DNA from: an uncultured SAR116 cluster alpha proteobacterium
Lineage (GTDB): Bacteria > Pseudomonadota > Alphaproteobacteria > Puniceispirillales > Puniceispirillaceae
Direction: 5' to 3'
DNA: 64,000 bases
Assembly (NCBI GenBank): GCA_902547925.1
Contig: CACCQD010000004.1
Coordinates: 28,902 to 92,901 of the forward strand
In this document: positions 1 to 10,105 of the stretch, piece after piece
How positions within the stretch are numbered: position 1 is the stretch's first letter
How the letters are laid out: every line of letters begins with the position of its first letter
The notes under the pieces: model-generated
The model's database searches: none
What the model was told of the DNA's origin: nothing
What the model saw: only the letters and a program-made list of their open reading frames with translations
Program-made: the position numbers and the translations under genes

Positions 1-351
1 TCAGCAGCGCGTGTATGGGTGAAGCGGGGCACAGGCCAGATGAAAATCAATGGCCGGGACGTGAGTGAATATTTTGCCCGTCCGGTGTTGCAGATGATCC
101 TTGCACAACCGTTCGAGACAACCGAGCGTGTTGGCGAGTTCGACGTGATCGCCACCGTCAAGGGTGGGGGCCTGTCCGGACAGGCTGGCGCTGTACGCCA
201 TGGCATCAGCCGGGCGCTGACGCTGTTTGAGCCGGGCCTGCGGCCGGCGCTGAAGGCTGGGGGCTTCCTGACACGGGATTCACGCGCTGTCGAGCGGAAG
301 AAATATGGTAAGGCGAAAGCCCGCAAGAGCTTCCAGTTTTCGAAGCGTTAG
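1..351 (+). CDS. rpsI: 30S ribosomal protein S9, 5' end outside window
   Basis: In-frame from base 1 ([32 protein letters not shown]...); ends RKSFQFSKR, typical S9 C-terminus. Confidence 0.95.
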   Translation, partial: SAARVWVKRGTGQMKINGRDVSEYFARPVLQMILAQPFETTERVGEFDVIATVKGGGLSGQAGAVRHGISRALTLFEPGLRPALKAGGFLTRDSRAVERKKYGKAKARKSFQFSKR

Positions 352-382
352 CGTTCGCCAAGACTTTTCACAAGTGCGAGAG

Positions 383-406
383 CCCGGCCCTTTGGCCGGG
401 TTTTTT
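383..406 (+). terminator. Rho-independent terminator after rpsI
   Basis: CCCGGCC-CTTT-GGCCGGG followed by TTTTTT. Confidence 0.85.
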
Positions 407-506
407 GTTGGAGGCGAATGCTGGCGGGTGCATGTTTAGAACTCATGCTTGGTGGCTATTTTTTGGGGCTCGTCAAATCGCAATTCAAGGAGGCAACGAC
501 GATCAT

Positions 507-1219
507 GTATCTGCCAACGCATTTTGCCAAAACCGATGCCCGGAGCATCACCGGGTTGATCGCTGAATTCGCCTTGTCCACGCTAGTGGCAGGGATTGGT
601 GATGGCGCGGAGGACAATCATCTTCCGGTATTGTTGCTGGGCGAGGACAGGCTGGTCGGGCATGTCGCGCTGGCGAGCATCGCCAGCTTGAGGATGGTGC
701 GCCGATGATGGCAATTTTTCGGGGCGAGAGCAGCTATGTCTCGTCGAATTGGTATCCGACAAAAAAAGCGCATCACCGGCATGTGCCAACCTGGAACTAT
801 GAGTTCTTCGTGTCCATGGCCGGATCAGCTTTCAACATGACAGCCGGACAAAACGCGCCGTCGTCGTCCGCTTGAGGAAAACCATGGAGACGCGAATCAA
901 TGGCGGCGAGGCTGGCGCATGGCTGATGCGCCGGAAAATTTATCGAGGCCAATTTGGCCAATGTCGTGGTGTTCAGCATCCCGATCGAGCGGATTGTCGG
1001 CAAATCAAAGCTGAACCAGAACAGGGGGTCGGTCGACCATGAGGCAGTCAAACAGGTGATGGACGAGAGGGGCCACAAACGCCTTGTCAGCTGGATGAAA
1101 ATGCATAAGGTGCATGCGGTGCCAGTATCACCCGCGCCTGACGGGGCAAACATGTCGGATATTTCAGACGGGGCGAAACCGGCTGACATATCAAAGCCAC
1201 CCGATCAGGACAAAAAATA
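507..1219 (+). pseudogene. Decayed FMN-binding negative transcriptional regulator (PaiB family)
   Basis: PaiB-like segments in different frames: MYLPTHFAKTDARSITGLIAEFALSTLV; YVSSNWYPTKKAHHRHVPTWNYEFFVSM; FSIPIERIVGKSKLNQNR. Confidence 0.75.
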
Positions 1220-1621
1220 ATCAACAATGCTTTAGAGATAGAGCACGGTGAAAATCATGTTGATCCATTTTAGTTGTTTTTTGGTGTGCAGCCTCGCGCA
1301 ATAAACCCTTCTCAGGCAAAAAGGCAGACCAATGAACATGGTCCATGGGTGCCAGTCATTGATGATGGCAATCGTGCTGGCAAGGCCGAGGACCGGCGCC
1401 AGTCATCTGAGTTGTTGTTCATATTTTGCAAATGCCATGAGGCGCACACTTTACCTCCAAATGAAAAACATGCGATCAAAACAATGGCAGGCGCGTTAAT
1501 GATTTGCCGGTATCAGGAAGCGCCTCAGTGAAGAGCGGCTGGCAAAAGCGGCTGGCAGAAATGGTTGGCGCAGTTAGCTGATCGAACTGGCACACAGAGA
1601 GGATAAAAAGAGGATGCAGAA

Positions 1622-2173
1622 ATGGCTGATGGGGTAAGTTATCTGTTGGTGGCATTGGAAATGGAGATGCCTGAAACAAGTGTGATACCGGCGGGCTTTG
1701 AGGTGTGTTTCACCGGTGTTGGCAAAATCAATGCCAGCCTTGCCGCTTCAAAAATCTGCGGCAGGCCTGATTGCCGGCGGGTGATCAATTATGGCACGGC
1801 GGGGACGCTGGATGCGGGGCTGGCAGGCCAGCTTGTGCGCGTGGCACGACTGGCGCAGCGCGATATGGATGCGCGGCCATTGGCACCTCTTGGCACAACT
1901 CCGTTCGAGGAGGATGGCGGCATGATCGAGCTTGGCGGCGAGGGAGTCCTGCTCAGCACCGGTGATAATTTCGTCACTAGCCCACCCGCCCTCGTCAGCG
2001 ACATTGTGGATATGGAGGGCTATGCCATCGCCAAAGCCTGTGCGCGCGCAACTGTGCCGTTTGAATGTTTCAAGTTTGTTACCGATCTGGCCGATAAAGA
2101 GGCGACAGCGAACTGGCGGGCGAATGTGGCCAAAGGGGGGTGGATGATGCTGGCAAAGCTGGCGACATTATAG
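1622..2173 (+). CDS. 5'-methylthioadenosine/S-adenosylhomocysteine nucleosidase-like (PNP/UDP family) protein
   Basis: ORF 183 aa; VCFTGVGKINAS, INYGTAGTL, VDMEGYAIAKAC, KFVTDLAD motifs of the nucleosidase family. Confidence 0.75.
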   Translation: MADGVSYLLVALEMEMPETSVIPAGFEVCFTGVGKINASLAASKICGRPDCRRVINYGTAGTLDAGLAGQLVRVARLAQRDMDARPLAPLGTTPFEEDGGMIELGGEGVLLSTGDNFVTSPPALVSDIVDMEGYAIAKACARATVPFECFKFVTDLADKEATANWRANVAKGGWMMLAKLATL

Positions 2174-2215
2174 GCGCGGCGGAGATGCCTTGCTGAAATG
2201 GGTGCTGGCTGGCGG

Positions 2216-2848
2216 TCAGGTGGCCTGAAGCCCCGCTGTCACAACAACAAGCAGGAGCAGGACAACGCGGCTGCCGCTTTTCAGCATGGCCAGGTGCCGT
2301 GGTTTGCTCGGGCGGGCGCGCAGATGGCTGGCAAGAAGCGCATAGGCAAGCGCATTGGCCGCGCCAAACAGAACGAAGGTCGGGATCATGATAGAGAATT
2401 GCGGCAATAGCGGGTGGTCAGGCGTGATGAAATGCGGCACAAAGGCGATGAAAAAACCGATCGATTTGGGATTGAACAGGATGACGATGGCGGCATCACG
2501 AAAGGCCTAGGACGCAGACAGAGTGAGCGTGCCCGCAATCATTGGTGACGCCTGGCTGCCGCGCAGAATCATCCGCAGCCCAAGCTAGCAAAGATAGAGC
2601 GCGCCAAACCATTTCAACGTTGTGAACAGCGTCGAGGACACCAGAATCAGCGCTCCAAGACTAAGCAGTGAGGAGGTCATCGCAAGCAGTTCACCAAGCA
2701 CAACCCTCGCCAAGATGGCGAGCGCGGTGCGCCACCCATGGGCCAGCGCCTGCGAGACGACAAGCAGAATTGTCGGGCCGGGGATGATCAGGACAAAAAT
2801 AGTGGTGGCTTTAAAGGCGACCCAGTGATCAAATGACAAACAGGACAC
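2216..2848 (-). pseudogene. LysE/RhtB-family translocator disrupted by two in-frame TAG codons
   Basis: ORFs 2585..2848 and 2216..2440 share a frame and form one LysE-like protein (IIPGPTILLVVSQAL...GALYLC*LGLRMILRG...A S*AFRDAAIVILFNPKSIGFFIAFVPHF); TAG at 2587-2585 and 2509-2507. Confidence 0.8.
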
Positions 2849-3380
2849 CGTGCTGTGAAATGATCCGTCTAAATGTGACCAGTCTGAATGTGATCAGTCT
2901 GGAGGCGGGAAAATTTTTCTCCTATCTTGAATGACATTGACAATTTGTCGATAAAATATAAACGTAAGAGCATGGTTTTTTTGGAGACATGATCTTTTTG
3001 GGGCTAGTTTTTTTGGGGTGCGCGCCCAGTGGGAAAATCACCCCGTCTGGAAAGGCGTTGTCAAAACACCAAACAGGAACACCAAACCAAAACGTCAAAC
3101 ATGAACGTCACTTGTTAACGCCACATAGAAACGCCAAGCAGCAGGCGTTGAGAGGGTGTCAGCCAGACAAGGGGTGGGCGCGTAAGCGAGCAGGGAGTGA
3201 GCGAAAGCAAGAACTGACAGAACCATCAGGAGCGGCGGCGCGCGGAAGTCAATTTGTTTGATCAATGGCAGAGGCTGAGAGCGGGAACCGAGAGCGGGAA
3301 CCTAGAGCAGGGCCAATAATTTTAGCCATGGGTAGACGCCGAGAACGCGGGCTGGGAGCCATGTACTGGGGATAGTCACG

Positions 3381-6300
3381 TTGAATGGAATAAACGGAAT
3401 GAACGGAATGAATGGGATGATGGCGCAAAAAGAGGGTGGCTGGCAATTCTGGGTGGACCGGGGCGGCACTTTTACCGATGTGGTGGCGCGGGCACCGGAT
3501 GGCACGCTGAAAACGCACAAGCTGCTGTCGGAAAATCCCGAAGCCTATGAGGATGCGGCGTTGCAGGGAATCCGGGACATGCTAGCGCTAGGCGATGACG
3601 CGCCGATCCCCGAGGCCGCGATCGAGGCGGTGAAGATGGGAACAACGGTGGCGACCAACGCGTTGTTGGAGCGCAAGGGCGAACGGACGCTGCTGGTGGT
3701 GACAAAAGGGTTCCGTGACCAATTGCGGATTGCCTATCAGGCACGGCCCCGGCTGTTTGACATGAATATCGTGCTGCCGGAAATGCTGTATGAGCGGATC
3801 GAGGAAGCCGATGAGCGTGTCGATGCGCGCGATCAGGTGTTGGTGCCGCTGGATGCCGAGGGGCTGCAAGGCCAGTTGCAGGCCGCCTATGATGATGGCA
3901 TCCGGTCAATTGCGATTGTGCTGATGCATGGCTACCGCGTGCATGACCATGAAAAACAGATTGCAGCAATGGCGCGCAAGATCGGCTTTGGGCAAATCTC
4001 GACAAGCCACGAGACAAGCTCGATGATCAAATTTGTCGGACGCGGCGATACCACCGTTGCCGATGCTTATCTCTCGCCAATCCTGCGCCGCTATATCGAC
4101 CGGATCGCCAAGGCGCTTGGCACTGTTAATCTACAGATGATGCAGTCGAATGGCGGCCTGACCGGGGCCAATCTGTTTCAGGGCAAGGATGCCATCCTGT
4201 CCGGCCCGGCAGGCGGTATTGTCGGCGCGGTGAAAACGGCGGAGCAGGCCGGTTTTGACAAGGTGATCACTTTTGATATGGGCGGCACCTCAACCGACGT
4301 GGCGCATTATAACAATGCCTATGAGCGGGTTTTCGAGACATTGGTTGCCGGGGTGCGGATCCATGCGCCGATGCTGTTGATCCATACGGTGGCGGCGGGT
4401 GGTGGTTCGCTTTGCCAGTTTGACGGGGCGCGGTTTCGCGTTGGCCCGGAGAGTGCGGGCGCCAATCCGGGGCCAGCCTGTTACCGGCGCGGCGGCCCGC
4501 TGGCGGTGACCGATTGCAATGTGATGCTTGGCAAGTTGCAGACAGATTTCTTTCCCTCGGTATTTGGCCCAGACCAGAATGAAAAGCTGGATGCCGAGGT
4601 GGTGCGCCAGAAATTCGCCAGCCTTGCCGCCGAGTTCTCGGTAGCGACCGGTGCTGACCGCAGCGCCGAGCAGATTGCTGACGGGTTTTTGCGGATCGCC
4701 GTCGAAAATATGGCAAACGCGATCAAGAAAATCTCGGTTCAACGCGGCTATGATTTGACCGATTATGCGCTGCAATGTTTTGGCGGTGCGGGGGGACAGC
4801 ATGCCTGTCTGATTGCTGATGTTCTGGGAATGAATGTCGTTCTGGTGCATCCCTTTGCCGGAGTGCTGTCCGCCTATGGCATGGGGCTGGCTGATGTGCG
4901 GGCGCTGCGCGAGCGGACGGTCGAGGCACGGCTTGACGAGGAGGTGGTGCCGCGCCTGGTGGGGGAGCTTGATGAGCTGGCAGCGGTGGCAGAAAACGAG
5001 GTGTTGGAACAAAAGATCGCGCCAGAAAAAATTGAAATAAAACGATTTGTTCATCTGCGTTATGATGGATCAGACACCTCGCTTGAGGTGCAGTTTGGCC
5101 CGGTGCCGGAGATGGTCAGCGCCTATGAGGCAGCCTATCGCGCACGTTTTGGCTTTGTAATGCCGGGCAAGGGCGTGATTGCCGCAACGATCTCGGTGGA
5201 GGCGATTGGCCACACATTTGATCTGGAAAGCGAAACGCTGGCGGTGAGTGGTGAGGCCGCACCGATCAGCAGTGCCGAAGCCTATATGGGTGGCGATTTT
5301 GTCAATGCGCCCATCTATGACCGCGACACGGTGCCGGCGGGAAGTCGGATTGACGGGCCAGCGCTGATCATTGAGGCAACGGGAACAACGATTGTCGAGC
5401 CCGGCTGGCAGGCGGAAATGACGGCGCTCGGCAATCTGGTGCTGCGCCGCGTGGTGGCCCGGGTGGCCCAGGTGGCGATCGGCACGACAAGTGATCCGGT
5501 GATGCTCGAGGTGTTCAATAATCTGTTCATGTCGATTGCCGAACAGATGGGCTTTACGCTGCAGAACACGGCGCTGTCGGTCAATGTCAAGGAACGGCTG
5601 GATTTTTCCTGTGCGATTTTCGATGCGACAGGATCGTTGATCGCCAATGCACCGCACATGCCGGTGCATCTTGGCTCTATGGGCGAGTCGGTGCGGGCAG
5701 TGATCCGGGACAATGAGGGGGCGATCAATGAGGGTGACGGATTTGTTCTGAACAATCCCTATAATGGCGGCACGCATCTGCCCGATATCACCGTGGTCAC
5801 GCCGGTGTTCGATCAGGGCGAGATTCTGTTTTTTGTCGCGTGCCGGGGTCATCATCCCGATGTTGGCGGCAAAACACCCGGATCGGCACCACCAGACTCT
5901 GCGCATATTGATGAGGAAGGTGTGCTGATCAACAATTTCAAGTTGGTCGATGGCGGTGAATACCGTGAAGCGGAAATGGTGGAGGTTCTGAACGACGCGC
6001 TGTATCCGGCGCGCAATCCAAAGCAGAATATCGCCGATCTAAGGGCGCAGCTGGCAGCGAATGAGAAGGGCGTTCAGGAGCTGCACAAGATGGTTGCGCA
6101 TTATGGGATGGAGACGGTGCTGGCCTATATGGGGCATGTGCAGGACAATGCTGAGGAATCGGTGCGCAGGGTGATTGATGTGCTGCGGGATGGCAGCTTC
6201 ACGTATCCCATGGATAATGGCCAGCAGGTGAGCGTGGCGATCTCTATTGACCGGGAAAACCGCTCAGCCAAGGTTGATTTTACCGGAACCAGCAAGCAGG

Positions 6301-7088
6301 GCGCGAATAATTTCAACGCACCGGCGGCGGTGTGCCGGGCGGCGGTGCTCTATGTGTTCCGCACGCTGGTCAATGATGATATCCCGATGAATGAGGGCTG
6401 TCTGAAGCCAGTCGAGATCATCCTCCCCGATGATTGCATGCTGCGCGCGCAATATCCAGCGGCGGTGATTGCCGGTAATGTTGAAACCTCGCAGATTGTC
6501 ACGGATACGCTGTATGGCGCGCTGGGGGTGATGGCGGCGGCGCAAGGAACGATGAATAATTTCATCTATGGCAACGAAGATTATCAATATTATGAAACGC
6601 TGTGTGGTGGCTCCGGGGCCGGTCCCGATTTCGATGGGGCAGACGCTGTTCACACGCATATGACGAACAGCCGTCTGACAGACCCGGAGGTGCTGGAATG
6701 GCGTTATCCGGTGCTGTTGGAGAGTTTTGAGGTGCGCACCGGGTCCGGCGGGCGTGGCCGGCATCATGGCGGTGATGGGGTGCGGCGGCGAATACGTTTT
6801 CTGGAGGAGATGGACGCGGTGATCCTGGCCAACCACCGGATCGTGCCGCCCTATGGCATGGCTGGCGGCGGCGCGGCAGCGGTCGGGCGCAACTGGGTTG
6901 AGCGTGTCGATGGCAGTGTTGAGGAATTGACGGCAACCGATCTCCGATTGATGCAGCCGGGCGATGTGTTCGTTATCGAAACGCCGGGCGGTGGCGGGTT
7001 TGGTCCAGAAGAAGCGGGTCCGACAGGGGCGGATCAAGCGGAAGGCGAACAGGGTAAAGACCGACAGGGGAAAGGAGAGCCAAAATGA
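3381..7088 (+). CDS. Hydantoinase/5-oxoprolinase fusion (HyuA-HyuB type)
   Basis: 1235 aa; WVDRGGTFTDVVARAPDG at N-term, FDMGGTSTDV, then HyuB-like NNPYNGGTHLPDITVVTPVF, GGGGFGPE. Confidence 0.92.
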   Translation: MNGINGMNGMNGMMAQKEGGWQFWVDRGGTFTDVVARAPDGTLKTHKLLSENPEAYEDAALQGIRDMLALGDDAPIPEAAIEAVKMGTTVATNALLERKGERTLLVVTKGFRDQLRIAYQARPRLFDMNIVLPEMLYERIEEADERVDARDQVLVPLDAEGLQGQLQAAYDDGIRSIAIVLMHGYRVHDHEKQIAAMARKIGFGQISTSHETSSMIKFVGRGDTTVADAYLSPILRRYIDRIAKALGTVNLQMMQSNGGLTGANLFQGKDAILSGPAGGIVGAVKTAEQAGFDKVITFDMGGTSTDVAHYNNAYERVFETLVAGVRIHAPMLLIHTVAAGGGSLCQFDGARFRVGPESAGANPGPACYRRGGPLAVTDCNVMLGKLQTDFFPSVFGPDQNEKLDAEVVRQKFASLAAEFSVATGADRSAEQIADGFLRIAVENMANAIKKISVQRGYDLTDYALQCFGGAGGQHACLIADVLGMNVVLVHPFAGVLSAYGMGLADVRALRERTVEARLDEEVVPRLVGELDELAAVAENEVLEQKIAPEKIEIKRFVHLRYDGSDTSLEVQFGPVPEMVSAYEAAYRARFGFVMPGKGVIAATISVEAIGHTFDLESETLAVSGEAAPISSAEAYMGGDFVNAPIYDRDTVPAGSRIDGPALIIEATGTTIVEPGWQAEMTALGNLVLRRVVARVAQVAIGTTSDPVMLEVFNNLFMSIAEQMGFTLQNTALSVNVKERLDFSCAIFDATGSLIANAPHMPVHLGSMGESVRAVIRDNEGAINEGDGFVLNNPYNGGTHLPDITVVTPVFDQGEILFFVACRGHHPDVGGKTPGSAPPDSAHIDEEGVLINNFKLVDGGEYREAEMVEVLNDALYPARNPKQNIADLRAQLAANEKGVQELHKMVAHYGMETVLAYMGHVQDNAEESVRRVIDVLRDGSFTYPMDNGQQVSVAISIDRENRSAKVDFTGTSKQGANNFNAPAAVCRAAVLYVFRTLVNDDIPMNEGCLKPVEIILPDDCMLRAQYPAAVIAGNVETSQIVTDTLYGALGVMAAAQGTMNNFIYGNEDYQYYETLCGGSGAGPDFDGADAVHTHMTNSRLTDPEVLEWRYPVLLESFEVRTGSGGRGRHHGGDGVRRRIRFLEEMDAVILANHRIVPPYGMAGGGAAAVGRNWVERVDGSVEELTATDLRLMQPGDVFVIETPGGGGFGPEEAGPTGADQAEGEQGKDRQGKGEPK

Positions 7089-7615
7089 GCCCGGAGCGTT
7101 CCAGAATTGTCTCGTCAGCGCATCTTGTCTCGGACAGCGCGGCAGAGCTGAGCGAGGTCGAATATGGCCTGATCGTCGCCAGTAACGCCTTTGGGCTGTG
7201 GTGCGTGCGGGGGACCGCAGCGGCGATTGCCGAATTTCCGGTGGCCGCTGATTTGGGGGTGTTGGATGTGTTGTGCCTGCACTCGGTCAATCATCGGGGG
7301 CGCGAGAAAAAGCTGGCCGATATCTGTTTCAAACTGAATATTGAGGAAACGCATCTGGTCAATTATGCGCTGAAGAAGCTGGTCAAGGCGGGGCTTGTCG
7401 GGGGCCGCAAACAGGGCAAGGAAGTGCTTTATGCAACAAGCGACATGGGCAAGGCGTTGTGTCTGCGCTATCGCGAGATACGCGAGGCCTGTCTTGTCGA
7501 TGCGTTTTCTGCGCTTGGCGAAATTGATGCCGAGAGTCTGGCCGATCTGGCGCGGCAATTGCGCGTACTGTCCGGGCTATATGGGCAGGCCGCCCGCAGC
7601 GCAACCAATCTATAG
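7085..7615 (+). CDS. MarR-like winged-helix transcriptional regulator
   Basis: 176 aa with predicted wHTH (EETHLVNYALKKLVKAGLVGGRKQGKEVLYATSDMG); ATGA overlap with the hydantoinase. Confidence 0.75.
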   Translation: MSPERSRIVSSAHLVSDSAAELSEVEYGLIVASNAFGLWCVRGTAAAIAEFPVAADLGVLDVLCLHSVNHRGREKKLADICFKLNIEETHLVNYALKKLVKAGLVGGRKQGKEVLYATSDMGKALCLRYREIREACLVDAFSALGEIDAESLADLARQLRVLSGLYGQAARSATNL

Positions 7616-7644
7616 CCGGAACAAATGCGGGAGCAAATACGGGA

Positions 7645-8643
7645 ATGGACTCGGGAACAGATGTTATGAGGGCTGTCTGGTATGAGAGCAATGGGCCGGC
7701 AGGAGAGGTGCTGGTCACTGGCGAGATGGCGCGGCCAGAACCAAAGGAAGACGAGGTGTTGGTGCGGCTTCATGCAAGCGGGATAAACCCGTCTGACGTG
7801 AAAGCGCGTGCTGGCGCGCGGCCGATGGCGTTTGACAGGGTGATCCCACATAGTGACGGGGCCGGTGTGGTTGAGGCTGTTGGCGAGGCGATTGGTGACT
7901 TTGATGTTGGTGCCCGGGTGTTTATCCGCAATGGCCAATGGCGGCGGGCTCTGGGAAGCGCGGCGGCGTACATCGCGCTTGATGCCGGGCTGGTGCATCC
8001 GCTGCCGGATGCGGTGTCTTTTGAGGTGGGGGCAAGCCTTGGCATTCCAGGCATGACCGCAGCGCATGCGGTGCTAAAGGACGGGCCGGTTGATGGTGCC
8101 AGCCTGTTGGTGCAGGGCGGCGGCGGGACGGTGGCGCGTCTGGCGGTGCAGATTGCGCGGGCCAGCGGGGCACGGGTAATCACGACAAGCAGCCGCGCCG
8201 ACCAGCGCCGGCGGCTGATCGGGCTTGGTGCAAGCGCGGCGCTTGATTACCGTGACCCGGAGTTGGCGCACCAGATCATCGCGGCAAATGGCGGGCGACC
8301 AATTGACCGGGTGATTGACGCCGAGGTCGGTGCCAATCTTGACACCAGTCTGGAGGTACTGCGTGAGGGTGGGATGATTGCCGGTTATGGCTCAGTCAAA
8401 CACCCAAACCCGGAACTTCCATTTATTAAAATGATGTTTAAAAACATAACCTTGTCATCTATTCTTGTGTATCTGCTTGAAGATGATGACGCGGCACGCT
8501 ATGCGGCTATTCTGGGGAAGATGCTGAGCGCGGAGACAGTCCAGCTGTCGGTGGCGGCGGCGCTGGGTCTGGAGGAGGCGGTGCAGGCGCATGAGATGGT
8601 CGAGGCCGGCAACCGCGATGGGGCTGTGGTGCTGATGGTCTAG
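7645..8643 (+). CDS. NADPH:quinone reductase / zinc-type alcohol dehydrogenase-like (MDR) protein
   Basis: GROES-like N-term (VRLHASGINPSDVKARAG) and Rossmann LLVQGGGGTVARLAVQIARASGARVI. Confidence 0.9.
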   Translation: MDSGTDVMRAVWYESNGPAGEVLVTGEMARPEPKEDEVLVRLHASGINPSDVKARAGARPMAFDRVIPHSDGAGVVEAVGEAIGDFDVGARVFIRNGQWRRALGSAAAYIALDAGLVHPLPDAVSFEVGASLGIPGMTAAHAVLKDGPVDGASLLVQGGGGTVARLAVQIARASGARVITTSSRADQRRRLIGLGASAALDYRDPELAHQIIAANGGRPIDRVIDAEVGANLDTSLEVLREGGMIAGYGSVKHPNPELPFIKMMFKNITLSSILVYLLEDDDAARYAAILGKMLSAETVQLSVAAALGLEEAVQAHEMVEAGNRDGAVVLMV

Positions 8644-8797
8644 GCGCGCCCGGGACGCCCAGCTTCGGGCAGACGCGGGAGAGGCGCGGGAAATGGCTTT
8701 GGCTTGTAAAGCCGGTGTCATTTGGGTACATCATAGGCAAGAGTTTATGATTAACTCAACCGCTACCCCGGTTGCTAACCCTTGCTGGAAAATCCCT

Positions 8798-10105
8798 ATG
8801 AATGAGCAGAAATCTGTGTTGAAAATCGGCATTGCCGGTCTTGGTGTTGTTGGCGGTGAAGTGGCACGGCAATTGACGGCGCGCAGTGCAGCGCTTGGCG
8901 CGGCGGCGGGGTGCGCATTGCAGCTCATCGCGGTTGCCGCCCGGGACCGCACGGCAGATCGCGGGTTTGATGCCTCGGCGATGATCTGGGTGGAAAATGC
9001 CGCTGATATGGCGGCGATTGACGAGCTGGATATTATTGTCGAGATGATTGGCGGCAGCAAGGGTGTGGCGCTTGATCTGGTACGCTCTGCGCTCCGCGCT
9101 GGCAAGCATGTGGTGACAGCGAACAAGGCGTTGCTGGCGCATCATGGAGCCGAGCTGGCTGGGCTTGCCGAGGAGAATGATGTCGGGCTGTTGTTTGAAG
9201 CGTCGGTGGCGGGCGGCATTCCGGCAATCAAGACGCTGCGCGAGGGGTTGGGGGGCAATGAGTTCAGCCGTGTGTCAGGGATTTTGAATGGTACCTGCAA
9301 TTACATTTTGACCCGGATGGAGAAAACCGGCGAGGCGTTTGATGACGTGCTGGCCGATGCGCAGAAACTGGGTTATGCTGAAGCTGAGCCGTCTCTCGAC
9401 GTTGATGGCATTGATGCGGCGCATAAGCTGACGCTGCTAGGGGCGATCGCCTTTGGTCAGAAGCCACGCTTTGAGGCGGTGTCGATACAGGGGATACGCG
9501 ATGTTGCGGCGGTTGATTTCACCTATGCCAACAAGCTGGGCTTTCGGATCAAGCTGGTTGGGGTTGCCGAACCTGGGATTGCGCCGCGCATGCAGACCTG
9601 TCTGTTGCCGCTGAATTGCCAGCTGGCGAAGGTGAATGGTGTGTTGAATGCGGTCGAGTTTCACGGCACGCCGATTGGCGGCACCCTGTCGATCGGGCCG
9701 GGGGCCGGGGCCGGGGCGACCGCATCTGCGGTGCTGGCCGATCTGATTGATATTGGCCGGGGGCGGATCACGCTGCCATTTGGCCGGCCGGTGGCCGAGC
9801 TGGTGGAAATTGATGAGGCCACACAGCGCGATGGCGATGACACGCCGTTCTATGTGCGCCTGATGGTGGTCGATCAGCCGGGGGTTCTGGCCGATGTAAC
9901 GAAAATGTTGCAGACGCACCAGATTTCGGTGGAGAGTTTGTTACAGCAGGGCCGCGCCCCCGATGATGTGGTGCCACTGGTGATGACAACACATGAGACA
10001 AGCGGAGCGGTGCTGGCGTCCGCTCTAACGGCGATCGAGGGGCTGGCCGTGGTGCGCGCCAAGCCGGTGGCGATGCCGATACTGCCGGATGAGGTGGAGG
10101 GCTAG
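8798..10105 (+). CDS. hom: Homoserine dehydrogenase
   Basis: KIGIAGLGVVGGEV, VVTANKALLAHHG, GILNGTCNYILTRM, C-terminal ACT-like domain; ORF opens at 8693, start at 8798 preferred. Confidence 0.95.
   Translation: MNEQKSVLKIGIAGLGVVGGEVARQLTARSAALGAAAGCALQLIAVAARDRTADRGFDASAMIWVENAADMAAIDELDIIVEMIGGSKGVALDLVRSALRAGKHVVTANKALLAHHGAELAGLAEENDVGLLFEASVAGGIPAIKTLREGLGGNEFSRVSGILNGTCNYILTRMEKTGEAFDDVLADAQKLGYAEAEPSLDVDGIDAAHKLTLLGAIAFGQKPRFEAVSIQGIRDVAAVDFTYANKLGFRIKLVGVAEPGIAPRMQTCLLPLNCQLAKVNGVLNAVEFHGTPIGGTLSIGPGAGAGATASAVLADLIDIGRGRITLPFGRPVAELVEIDEATQRDGDDTPFYVRLMVVDQPGVLADVTKMLQTHQISVESLLQQGRAPDDVVPLVMTTHETSGAVLASALTAIEGLAVVRAKPVAMPILPDEVEG

Noticed and set aside
1274-1531. 85-aa ORF downstream of the paiB-like pseudogene
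   Set aside because: No recognisable motif, weak composition, no convincing SD; probably non-coding.
2216-2848. TAG stop-codon recoding in the LysE-like gene
   Set aside because: TAG terminates other genes here (e.g. rpsI, hom); two ambers in one non-essential gene fit simple decay.
3060-3150. Repetitive AACACCAAAC / AACGTCAAAC stretch as a CRISPR-like array
   Set aside because: Units are short, irregular and lack spacer structure; no cas genes in the window.
3472-7290. Many long minus-strand ORFs antisense to the hydantoinase gene (e.g. 4290..5054, 5070..5906, 6264..7037)
   Set aside because: High-GC antisense frames with compositionally biased translations (His/Arg/Pro-rich) opposite a well-supported gene.
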